Assembly: GCA_036338615.1 (NCBI GenBank) | Contig: JAYZBT010000179.1 | Span: forward strand, 1-5,865 | From: UBA1138 sp036338615 | Lineage (GTDB): Bacteria > Gemmatimonadota > Gemmatimonadetes > Longimicrobiales > Gaopeijiaceae | Length of the DNA stretch: 5,865 bases | Direction of reading: 5' to 3' | Part shown: one piece after another, positions 1 to 5,865 of the stretch | Layout: every line of letters starts with the position of its first letter | Numbering within the stretch: position 1 is the first letter of the stretch | The notes under the pieces: generated by a model | Told to the model about the DNA's origin: nothing | Seen by the model: the letters and a program-made list of their open reading frames with translations, nothing else | The model's database searches: none | Position numbers and translations under genes: made by a program

Positions 1-570
1 CATCAGCTCCATCACCGCGCTGCCGTTCTTCGAGTCCAGGTTACCCGTCGGCTCGTCCGCCAGTAGGATCAGCGGCTTGCCCACGATCGCCCGCGCAACA
101 GCCACACGCTGCTGCTGACCACCCGAGAGCTGGCTCGGATAGTGACCCATCCGGTGCGCCATGCCCACGCGCTCCAGCGCCGCCTGTACGCGCTCCTTGC
201 GCTCGGCGCCCGGCATGCCGCGGTACGTCAGCGGCAACTCCACGTTCTCGTACACCGTCAGGTCACCGATCAGGTTGAACGCCTGGAAGATGAACCCGAT
301 CGCCTGGTTTCGAATCTTCGCCCGCTGGCTGGCGGTCAGGTCCTCCACCGGCGTGTCGTCCAGCAGGTACTGACCACCGGTCGGGCTGTCCAGAAGCCCC
401 AGAATCGACAGCAGCGTCGTCTTGCCACAGCCCGAAGGCCCGGCAATCGATACGAACTCACCCGTCGCGATCGACAGGTTGATGTTCGACAGCGCGTGCG
501 TCTCCACTTCCTCCGTATAGAAGACCTTGCTCAGGCCTTCCAGGTGAATCAGCGGATGATCTCCAGCCAT
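1..570 (-). CDS. MacB/LolD-type ABC transporter ATP-binding protein (partial, 3' end beyond the left edge)
   Basis: This is the cytoplasmic ATPase of an ABC exporter of the MacB/LolD/FtsE class, which powers a FtsX/MacB-type permease by ATP hydrolysis. Translation from ATG at 568-570 gives 190 codons without a stop up to the window edge. Visible motifs are Walker A GPSGCGKTT at residues 44-52, the Q-loop FQAFNL with Gln96, the ABC signature LSGGQQQ at 148-154, Walker B LILLADEP at 167-174 and the D-loop NLDS at 177-180. The H-loop would lie just outside the window; family members usually have about 220-250 residues. The start is supported by AGGGG at 577-581, six bases upstream of the ATG. 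The gene is third in a leftward operon behind the TolC-like and adaptor genes, which points to a tripartite MacAB-TolC-like pump. The family assignment is firm; the exported substrate is unknown and a lipoprotein-handling (LolD) role cannot be formally excluded. Confidence 0.95.
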   Translation of the reverse strand, partial: MAGDHPLIHLEGLSKVFYTEEVETHALSNINLSIATGEFVSIAGPSGCGKTTLLSILGLLDSPTGGQYLLDDTPVEDLTASQRAKIRNQAIGFIFQAFNLIGDLTVYENVELPLTYRGMPGAERKERVQAALERVGMAHRMGHYPSQLSGGQQQRVAVARAIVGKPLILLADEPTGNLDSKNGSAVMELM

Positions 571-610
571 CGTCGTCCCCTCTACCCTTGGGTTCGAATG
601 CTCCTTCGTC

Positions 611-630
611 GCCCACCCCTCCTCCCCACC
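611..630 (-). other. G-rich, almost pure purine tract in the adaptor-ATPase intergenic gap
   Basis: The 104-nt gap between the adaptor stop (675) and the ATPase start (570) has no gene. Its leftward-transcribed strand carries runs GG, GGGG, GG, GGGG and GGG separated by single T or A bases. The run pattern could form a two-tetrad, or bulged three-tetrad, G-quadruplex in the operon mRNA, about 40 nt upstream of the ATPase start. The G-runs are seen directly; folding and any effect on expression are inference. I saw no stem-loop followed by a T-run in this gap, so I call no terminator. Confidence 0.35.
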
Positions 631-674
631 GCATCACCACATCACAGCGGGGCAGGCTCCGAAGGAAAGTATTC

Positions 675-1943
675 CTATCGGTTTCTCAGCTTCACTCGGT
701 CGAACCCGTCCCACTGGGACATGTCCGAGAGAATCACCACATCGCCCGGAGCCAGGCCTTCTCGCACCTGGATGTCGTTCACCGAACTCGCCCCCAGCCG
801 CACCGTGACGCGATCCGCGAACTGGCCGTCTTCGGTCAGCTTGAAGATGCTCACCTGCGCGTTCGCCTGACCGAAGGTCGGGCGCCCCACGTACACCACA
901 TCCGGGAGCCGCTCGATGATCACGTTGCCGTCGACGCTCAGGTCCGGGCGCGCCGAAGCCGGCAAGTTCCGCGGAAGCGCGACGTCGATCGTCACGGTCC
1001 CGCTCCTCACCGCCGGGTCGATGCGTACCACCGTTCCCTCGATCGTATCCGTGCGCGTATCGATCAACGCCGTCTGCCCGACTACGATGTCCTGAGCCTG
1101 CGTCTGCGGAATCCGAATCTCCGCTTTAAGTCGACCCGGAACGACCACCCGAGAGAGGCTCTGACCCGACTGCACCCACTGCCCTTCCTGGAGTGGGATG
1201 TCGAGCGGAGCCAGCACGCCGCCGACCGGCACCGTCACCTGCATCGACTGCAGCCGGTCCCGGTTGAAAGCCGCCATTTCGGTCAGGCGTTGGATCTGCT
1301 CCATCTGCGCGTCGAGCTGTTCCTGCGAAGTGCCACTGATGACTTCGAGCCGGTCCTGCTCGATCTGCAACCGAATCTCCAACTCGTCGACCTGCTCCTT
1401 GGTGCGGTCGAGGTCGGCGCGTGCCACGAGGTCCGGGTTCTCATCGAAGAGGCGCTGGTTGGTCGCGTAGTTTCGCTCCGCGTCCAGGAACTGCGTGCGC
1501 ACAGTAGCCACCGTGCCCCGCTGCGTGAGCTCCTGCGTCGCCAGGCTGGTGCGCAGCTGGGCGAGCTGAGCCCGCGCCTGCGATAGCTGTTGCTGTGCCG
1601 TCAGAAGCTGCATGTCCACGTCCGGATTGCTCATGACCATGATCATGTCGCCCTCGCCCACTTCCGTGCCGGGCAAGGAGAAGATCTGCTCGATGCGACC
1701 TGGTGTGACCGCGGTGATCCAGCGCATCTGCTCAGGTACGAGCGTACCCGGGCCTCGGACCTGGCGGATCATCGTGCCCTCTACGACGGTGTCTCTCCAC
1801 ACGGTCGCGGCGTTCACGCTCGGGGCCGCCGAGGGGAGAAGCCGCGGCAGGAAGATCGTGAGCGCGATTACACCCACACCCACCGCGCCCCACACGAGCC
1901 GCTTCTTCTTCTTCTGCGGCCTAGTATCGCGAATGATATCCAC
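675..1943 (-). CDS. HlyD/AcrA-family periplasmic adaptor (membrane fusion protein) of an ABC efflux pump
   Basis: A 422-residue membrane fusion protein that would bridge an inner-membrane ABC exporter and an outer-membrane TolC channel. The start is GTG (1941-1943), preceded by AAGGG six bases away. Residues 1-15 are basic (KKKKR at 11-15), followed by one membrane anchor at about 17-37 (VWGAVGVGVIALTIFLPRLL), so the N terminus should stay inside and the rest in the periplasm. Residues 64-106 form the first half of a biotinyl/lipoyl-like domain. About 108-235 is a Gln/Glu/Leu-rich helical hairpin expected to be coiled coil. The second lipoyl half lies near 236-266, followed by beta-barrel and membrane-proximal segments to the end. 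The C-terminal motif SQWDGFDRVKL (409-419) resembles one I associate with adaptors of MacB-type exporters. It lies 12 nt downstream of the TolC-like gene and is very likely co-transcribed with it. Length is normal for the family; the specific substrate is unknown. Confidence 0.92.
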   Translation of the reverse strand: MDIIRDTRPQKKKKRLVWGAVGVGVIALTIFLPRLLPSAAPSVNAATVWRDTVVEGTMIRQVRGPGTLVPEQMRWITAVTPGRIEQIFSLPGTEVGEGDMIMVMSNPDVDMQLLTAQQQLSQARAQLAQLRTSLATQELTQRGTVATVRTQFLDAERNYATNQRLFDENPDLVARADLDRTKEQVDELEIRLQIEQDRLEVISGTSQEQLDAQMEQIQRLTEMAAFNRDRLQSMQVTVPVGGVLAPLDIPLQEGQWVQSGQSLSRVVVPGRLKAEIRIPQTQAQDIVVGQTALIDTRTDTIEGTVVRIDPAVRSGTVTIDVALPRNLPASARPDLSVDGNVIIERLPDVVYVGRPTFGQANAQVSIFKLTEDGQFADRVTVRLGASSVNDIQVREGLAPGDVVILSDMSQWDGFDRVKLRNR

Positions 1944-1949
1944 GGTCTG

Positions 1950-1954
1950 CCCTT
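1950..1954 (-). promoter_or_regulatory. Ribosome binding site AAGGG deciding the adaptor GTG start
   Basis: AAGGG on the minus strand lies six bases before GTG 1941-1943, inside the 12-nt gap after the TolC-like stop (TAA, 1956-1958). No ATG codes for the first residues, so this site is what supports GTG as the start. The tight spacing suggests translational coupling with the upstream gene. Confidence 0.6.
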
Positions 1955-1955
1955 T

Positions 1956-3521
1956 TTAATTTCGAGAAGGGAGCGGCTGACCCACGGCCGCTTCCAGTGC
2001 GATCAGATTGAATTGGAAGTCGTACAGCGCATTCAAGTACAACTGGTCCGACGTCGTCACGGTCGTCTGCGCATCCATGAGCTCGAGCAGGCCCGCGGCG
2101 CCCAATGCATAGCGACGCTGCTGGAACTGCAACTGCTCCTCGGAAAGCTCCTGGTTTCGCTGTTCCGCCTGGATCACCTGGTACGCCGCAACGAGGTTGT
2201 CGTAGGCATTCGTCACGGCGGTCCTCAGGCGAAGCTCTTCCGCCCGGCGGCTGTGCTGCGCGTCCTCAGCGGCGTTGTTCGCCTGCGACACCTGACGCTG
2301 ACGCGAAAAGCCGGTGAAGATCGGGAGCGACACGGACGCGTTGAACTGCACCGGGTTCTTGCCCACGTTGAACGGGAAGACCCGGTTGGCGTTCAGCGCC
2401 GCCACGCGACTTTCGTCCGTGGCCACGAATTGAGAGCAATCCTGGTTCGTGTAGCCGGGGAGGCCGCCCACGAGGCCGTTGTTCAGCGTGTTGCTGAACT
2501 CACAGTTCCCCATTCGGCCGGCGGCCTGACCCTCGACCTGGTCGATGATGTAGCTCTCGTTCATCGCTTGGCGCGCGAAGCCGCTCAAGCTGGTTGTCAG
2601 CACGATCGACGGTAGGTACTGACTCGTCGATATCTGGCGCGCCGCAGCCCTGCTCGCGCTTTCCCGCGCCGCGACGGCCATCAGAGAGGGGTGCAACGCG
2701 AGCGCCTGGTCGATCAATGGCCCAACATCGAAGTCGGGCTCGAAGACGATGTCGAATTGGCTGGACAACTCGACATCGTCATCGAGAGCGACACCGAGCC
2801 GCTCCGCGAGCAAGAGCTTGGACTGCCGCACGTCGCGCAACGCCTGGATCATCGCGACTTCGGCACGACCGAGATCGACCTCAGCCTGCCTTCCCTCCGT
2901 GCCGGCCGCGGCCCCGGTCTCCACACGCGTGTTCACGATCTGGAGGTTTTGTTGCGCGCGGTCCACCTGCCGCTGCGCGACATCGACCTGGTCGATGAAG
3001 CGCAGCGCGCTCATATACTGCAACGCCACGCGCGTTTCCAGAGCCCATTCGGCAGCCCCAACGCTCGCTAAGGTCGCGCGCTTGTTCGCCCGCGCGTTGG
3101 AAAGCCCGAAGATCGAGCTGCCGTTGATCGCCAACCTGAAGTTGACCCCGTGTTGGGCGAGCACCCAATCGGTCGGCCCTTCGAACTCCAACGGCCCGAG
3201 TCGCTGTACACCAGCTTCTTGATAAGCCACGAAGCCGTTGACATTGACCGTGGGCAGGAACGCGGCATAGGCCTCCCGCGTCTGCCAATTGGCCGCGGCC
3301 ATGTCGTTCTGCGTGCTCAAGTAGATCGGGTTGTTGCCCTTGGCGAGCCTAATCGCCTCCTCCAAGGTCAACGAAGTCGGCGCTCGTTGCGCTACCAGCG
3401 CGGTGGCCGTCAACGCCAACAGAACAAGTGCGGCCAGCATTGCTTTGACTGCTATCGTTTCGCGCGATTGCGCTTTCGTCGTCGTCCTCACGCCTTCATC
3501 ACCCTCACTTCGAGTGTCCAT
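1956..3521 (-). CDS. TolC-family outer membrane efflux protein
   Basis: An outer-membrane channel protein of the TolC/OEP family, expected to act as a trimer giving the adaptor-ABC exporter an exit duct. From ATG 3519-3521 it has 521 residues. A signal peptide follows a basic stretch: hydrophobic core at about 27-43 (MLAALVLLALTATALVA) with likely cleavage near residue 44. Two OEP repeats follow, about 50-260 and 270-515. Typical signs are LTLEEAIRLAKGNNP near the start, the repeat pair RVETGAAAGTEGRQAEVDL and RRYALGAAGLLELMDAQ, and long Ala/Gln/Glu-rich helices. A segment of about 60 residues (about 325-385) contains Cys340 and Cys362 in a Gly/Asn-rich stretch and probably forms an extracellular loop. 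The start is uncertain: the frame stays open to GTG 3689, but that extension has no signal-like character; GTG 3491 (511 residues, GAAGG just upstream) is a good alternative to ATG 3521. It is first in the leftward operon. Confidence 0.9.
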   Translation of the reverse strand: MDTRSEGDEGVRTTTKAQSRETIAVKAMLAALVLLALTATALVAQRAPTSLTLEEAIRLAKGNNPIYLSTQNDMAAANWQTREAYAAFLPTVNVNGFVAYQEAGVQRLGPLEFEGPTDWVLAQHGVNFRLAINGSSIFGLSNARANKRATLASVGAAEWALETRVALQYMSALRFIDQVDVAQRQVDRAQQNLQIVNTRVETGAAAGTEGRQAEVDLGRAEVAMIQALRDVRQSKLLLAERLGVALDDDVELSSQFDIVFEPDFDVGPLIDQALALHPSLMAVAARESASRAAARQISTSQYLPSIVLTTSLSGFARQAMNESYIIDQVEGQAAGRMGNCEFSNTLNNGLVGGLPGYTNQDCSQFVATDESRVAALNANRVFPFNVGKNPVQFNASVSLPIFTGFSRQRQVSQANNAAEDAQHSRRAEELRLRTAVTNAYDNLVAAYQVIQAEQRNQELSEEQLQFQQRRYALGAAGLLELMDAQTTVTTSDQLYLNALYDFQFNLIALEAAVGQPLPSRN

Positions 3522-3641
3522 GGTTCGTGGCCCTGAGCGAAGGAGCTCGACCGGACCCGACGGGCTGATCACCGATCCCATCGCATCGCATCCCCAACAT
3601 CCCTCCGGCCGAGCTACGGTTCGCTCAGATGGCGTCCTTAT

Positions 3642-3658
3642 AGGAAGGGCCGTGCCAA
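3642..3658 (-). promoter_or_regulatory. Candidate sigma-54 (RpoN) promoter for the efflux operon
   Basis: On the minus strand the sequence reads TTGGCACG, four bases, then TTCCT. The known sigma-54 consensus is YTGGCACG-N4-TTGCW. The -24 half matches in all eight positions and the spacing is exact, but the -12 half has C where the important G should be. Transcription would start near 3631, leaving a leader of about 110 nt before ATG 3521. Such promoters need an NtrC-type activator, which is not encoded here. Match and spacing are seen; function is inferred. Confidence 0.4.
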
Positions 3659-3781
3659 ACACGTCACGATCTGCGTAACCACCTGCCACATAACATTTTC
3701 GATCACATCACCTAACCTGCCCTCTCCACGACGGGCCGTGCGCCTTCGCGAATGTGCGTCCCACAGGCGGACACTGTTCGA

Positions 3782-3795
3782 TCCCGATATCGGGA
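3782..3795. repeat. Perfect 14-bp palindrome TCCCGATATCGGGA, possible operator
   Basis: TCCCGATATCGGGA equals its own reverse complement. It lies 65 bp upstream of the hydrolase ATG and about 260 bp upstream of the TolC-like start. With no loop it is more like a dimeric-regulator binding site than an RNA hairpin. The regulator is unknown. A palindrome of this length is expected by chance about once in 16 kb, so position is the main argument. Confidence 0.35.
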
Positions 3796-3850
3796 CCTGG
3801 CAGGGGCTCGCCGCTCACGACAACTTGCCGGAGCGACCCCGCACGGCTTC

Positions 3851-3854
3851 GGAG
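3851..3854 (+). promoter_or_regulatory. Ribosome binding site GGAG for the secreted hydrolase
   Basis: GGAG sits six bases before ATG 3861-3863. That ATG is followed at once by a signal peptide, so the site and the protein N terminus agree on this start. Confidence 0.65.
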
Positions 3855-3860
3855 AAACAA

Positions 3861-5865
3861 ATGCGTACGATCTGCTGCTCGCTCATGACCCTCGCGCTGG
3901 CCCTGGCCCCCGCGCCCGGCCACGCGCAATCGCCCTGCTCCGGCGAAGCCCACCGTCACTTCGACTTCTGGGAAGGCCGCTGGATGGTGCGGGCGGCGAA
4001 CGGAGTGCTGGCTGGCCACAACACGCTTTCCCTGGGCCTGGGCGAGTGCGTGCTCCAGGAGCATTACACGACGCCGTCCGGCTTCGAAGGGCGGAGCCTG
4101 AACGTGTTCGATCAGACTCGAGGCGTATGGCACCAGACCTGGGTGGACAACGGGGGGCTGCTCTTACAGCTCGAAGGCGGATACGAGGACGGGCGGATGG
4201 TGATGCAAGGCGAGACGGTCGACACCGCGGGCGTCGTGACGCTCAACCGCATCACCTGGTCGCGCCTGGACGGGGGCCGGGACCGCGTACGGCAGCTCTG
4301 GGAACTGTCCACCGACGGCGGCACCGAGTGGACCACATCGTTCGACGGGACGTACATCCGACTCGAGACGGAAGCGGACTGGGACGTGCTCATTCAAGGC
4401 GGCACGGTGATGAACGGCACCGGACGTCCGGGCTTCCAGGCCGACATCGCCATCGTCGACGACAGAATCGCAAGGGTCTCGAGGGTGCCGCTCGACGCCG
4501 AGAGGGCGATGCGCACCATCGACGCCACCGGCTTGGTCATCGCGCCCGGATTCGTCGACCTGCACACGCACCTCGACCCGCTCATGAGGCTACCCGGCGC
4601 TGAAAGCCATGTGCGCCAGGGCGTCACCACGGCCCTGGGCGGCCCGGATGGCGGGGGGCCGTGGCCCTTCGCGGAGCACCTGCAGGCCGCCGCCGACCTG
4701 GGCATGGGCATGAACGTCGGCTTCATGGTGGGCCACAACACCGTGCGGCGCGCGGTTATGGGCTTGGAGAACCGGGCGCCGACCGAGGGCGAGCTCGAGC
4801 GCATGAAGCAGATGGTCGGCCAGGCCATGGACGAAGGCGCCTGGGCGATCTCGACGGGGCTCAAATATCTGCCGGGCGCCTTCTCAGAGCTGGACGAGGT
4901 CGTCGCGCTCGCGGAGGTCGCGGCGCGCCGGGGCGGCTTTTACACCTCGCATCTGCGTGAAGAGGGCCTCGGGCTGCTGGAAGGGGTGGGAGAAGCCCTC
5001 GAGATCGGGAAACGTGCGGACATCCCAATCGTGCTGACCCACCACAAGGTCGTCGGCCAACCCATGTGGGGCTCGTCGGTGACCACACTCGCGATGGTCG
5101 ACTCGGCGCGAGCCGCGGGCACGGACGCCATGATCGATCAATACCCCTACACCGCCAGTTATACCGGCATCACCATCCTCATCCCCGCCTGGGCCATGGC
5201 GGGCGGAAACGACGAGTTGCTGGAACGCATGGAAGACCCGGCGCTCGCCGACAGCATCTTCGAGGGGATCGAATTCAACAGCGTCAACGACCGGGGCGGA
5301 AACGACCTAGCCCGGGTCCAGTTCGCCATCGTCCGCTGGGATCGCTCTCTCGAAGGCAAAACCCTGCACGACTGGGCGGTCCGGGAAGGCCTGGACTCCA
5401 CACCGGAGACCGGCGCCAGACTCGTGATCGAGGCTGTGCGTCGAGGTGGGGCCAGCGCGATTTTCCACGCTATGAACGAGGAAGACGTGGCGCGCATCAT
5501 GGCGCACCCGTTCACGATGATCGCGTCCGACGGGCGCCTGACGCAGCCGGGCGAGGGCCACCCCCACCCGCGCTGGTATGGGACCTTCCCTCGCGTTCTT
5601 GGGCACTACGCCCGCGACGAGGGCGTGCTCCCGCTCAAAGTGGCGGTGCGCAAGATGAGCGCCATGCCGGCTGCGCGAATGGGCCTGCGCGAGCGCGGCC
5701 AGCTACGCGAAGGATGGTTCGCGGACCTAGTGATGTTCGACCCCGCTACCGTGGCCGACCGAGCCACCTTCGAGGACCCGCACCAGTATCCAGTGGGGAT
5801 CCCTTGGGTGTTCATCAACGGGCAAGCCGCTGTGGCCGACGGGCAATACGTCGACATCCGGCCCG
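3861..5865 (+). CDS. Secreted fusion protein: DUF1579-like lipocalin-type domain plus N-acyl-D-amino-acid deacylase (D-aminoacylase) domain (partial, 3' end beyond the right edge)
   Basis: One open frame of 668 codons runs from ATG 3861 to the window edge. Residues 1-22 are a signal peptide ending GHA before Q23, without a lipobox, so a periplasmic or secreted enzyme is expected. Residues 30-170 look like a DUF1579-type beta-rich domain: HFDFWEGRW (33-41), GECVLQEHY (61-69) and a closing TSFDGTYIR; Cys26 and Cys63 could pair. From 173 (DWDVLIQGGTVMNGTG) it is a D-aminoacylase of the metal-dependent amidohydrolase superfamily, which hydrolyses the acyl bond of N-acyl-D-amino acids or related D-residue amides. 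Conserved elements: FVDLHTHLDP (231-240), TSHLREE (362-368), LTHHKVVG (392-399), YPYTAS, and SDG with Asp557. The segment GVTTALGGPDGGGP (254-267) carries Asp263 where classical enzymes have the GNCG cysteine. The closing GQLREGWFADLVMFDP is typical, and the stop is probably a few dozen codons away. The substrate is not determined; the domain calls are strong, while activity is less certain. Confidence 0.92.
   Translation, partial: MRTICCSLMTLALALAPAPGHAQSPCSGEAHRHFDFWEGRWMVRAANGVLAGHNTLSLGLGECVLQEHYTTPSGFEGRSLNVFDQTRGVWHQTWVDNGGLLLQLEGGYEDGRMVMQGETVDTAGVVTLNRITWSRLDGGRDRVRQLWELSTDGGTEWTTSFDGTYIRLETEADWDVLIQGGTVMNGTGRPGFQADIAIVDDRIARVSRVPLDAERAMRTIDATGLVIAPGFVDLHTHLDPLMRLPGAESHVRQGVTTALGGPDGGGPWPFAEHLQAAADLGMGMNVGFMVGHNTVRRAVMGLENRAPTEGELERMKQMVGQAMDEGAWAISTGLKYLPGAFSELDEVVALAEVAARRGGFYTSHLREEGLGLLEGVGEALEIGKRADIPIVLTHHKVVGQPMWGSSVTTLAMVDSARAAGTDAMIDQYPYTASYTGITILIPAWAMAGGNDELLERMEDPALADSIFEGIEFNSVNDRGGNDLARVQFAIVRWDRSLEGKTLHDWAVREGLDSTPETGARLVIEAVRRGGASAIFHAMNEEDVARIMAHPFTMIASDGRLTQPGEGHPHPRWYGTFPRVLGHYARDEGVLPLKVAVRKMSAMPAARMGLRERGQLREGWFADLVMFDPATVADRATFEDPHQYPVGIPWVFINGQAAVADGQYVDIRP

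Larger units (their letters stand above)
3522..3860. other. Divergent intergenic regulatory region
   Basis: This stretch of 339 bp separates the leftward efflux operon from the rightward hydrolase gene, so it should hold the promoters of both. It contains a sigma-54-like site facing left (3642-3658), a perfect 14-bp palindrome (3782-3795), a locally AT-rich patch around 3687-3715, and a nine-base direct repeat gggccgtgc at 3647-3655 and 3733-3741. The frame of the TolC-like gene stays open through part of it, to 3689, but the encoded residues show no domain or signal peptide. I saw no convincing sigma-70 -35/-10 pair for the rightward gene. Confidence 0.6.

Noticed and set aside
142..870. Rightward open frame of 242 codons
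   Set aside because: It lies antisense to the ABC ATPase and adaptor genes, is Arg/His-rich with no recognisable domain, and is an effect of high GC content.
588..1586. Rightward open frame of 332 codons
   Set aside because: Antisense to the adaptor gene, which has clear domain structure; the translation is low-complexity Arg/Leu/His typical of shadow frames.
1902..1914. CTT repeat as a microsatellite
   Set aside because: It is simply the lysine codon run (KKKK) in the basic N terminus of the adaptor, on the minus strand.
1590..2615. Rightward open frame of 341 codons
   Set aside because: Antisense to the adaptor N terminus and the TolC-like gene; no motif, signal peptide or plausible ribosome binding site.
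3687..3715. AT-rich patch as a leftward sigma-70 promoter
   Set aside because: Only a weak -35/-10 pair (TTAGGT, 17 bases, TATGTG) could be drawn; the match is too poor to call.
3708..4133. Leftward open frame of 141 codons over the intergenic region and hydrolase start
   Set aside because: Antisense to the signal peptide region, no recognisable domain, and would cover the palindrome and the ribosome binding site.
4360..4420. Possibility that the DUF1579-like and deacylase parts are two genes, with a start at ATG 4410
   Set aside because: The ATG lies inside the first conserved beta-strand segment of the deacylase (after IQGGTV), there is no stop between the domains, and a second signal peptide is absent.
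3752..4603. Rightward open frame of 283 codons in another frame over the hydrolase start
   Set aside because: Overlaps the signal peptide and DUF1579-like domain of the real gene; the protein is Arg/Gly-rich without features, and the real frame has a good ribosome binding site and domains.
4394..4864. Leftward open frame of 156 codons, plus similar ones at 4861-5141, 5159-5515 and 5606-5857
   Set aside because: All are antisense to the well-supported D-aminoacylase domain and have Ser/Arg/Pro-rich shadow composition.

Overview
The window looks like a piece of chromosome from a GC-rich, diderm (Gram-negative-type) bacterium. Evidence for two membranes is a TolC-type outer-membrane channel, a membrane-fusion adaptor and a secreted, signal-peptide-bearing hydrolase. 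The combination of a MacB-style ABC efflux cassette with its own TolC, a DUF1579-like secreted domain and a D-aminoacylase-type amidohydrolase reminds me of Gemmatimonadota or Acidobacteriota. That assignment is inference from gene style only; no rRNA or other marker gene is present.

Layout. The left two thirds (about 1-3521) is a leftward operon read from right to left: a TolC-family outer-membrane efflux protein (3521 to 1956), a 12-nt gap, a HlyD/AcrA-like periplasmic adaptor with a GTG start (1943 to 675), a 104-nt gap holding a G-rich tract, then the first 190 codons of a MacB/LolD-type ABC ATPase (570 to 1), which runs off the left edge. A MacB/FtsX-type permease would be expected next, outside the window. 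Together these would form a tripartite pump spanning inner membrane, periplasm and outer membrane; the substrate cannot be read from the sequence.

A 339-bp divergent intergenic region (3522-3860) separates the operon from a rightward gene. It holds a sigma-54-like promoter candidate facing the efflux operon (3642-3658) and a perfect 14-bp palindrome (3782-3795).

The right third (3861 to beyond 5865) is one uninterrupted reading frame of at least 668 codons. It encodes a secreted two-domain protein: signal peptide, a lipocalin-like DUF1579-type domain (about residues 30-170), and an N-acyl-D-amino-acid deacylase (D-aminoacylase) domain from about residue 173. In the deacylase domain the usual metal-binding cysteine appears to be replaced by aspartate. 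This fusion is the most unusual thing in the window. Both edge genes lack a stop codon inside the window and are easily missed, because long spurious frames overlap them.

No RNA genes, mobile elements, CRISPR arrays or convincing terminators were seen.
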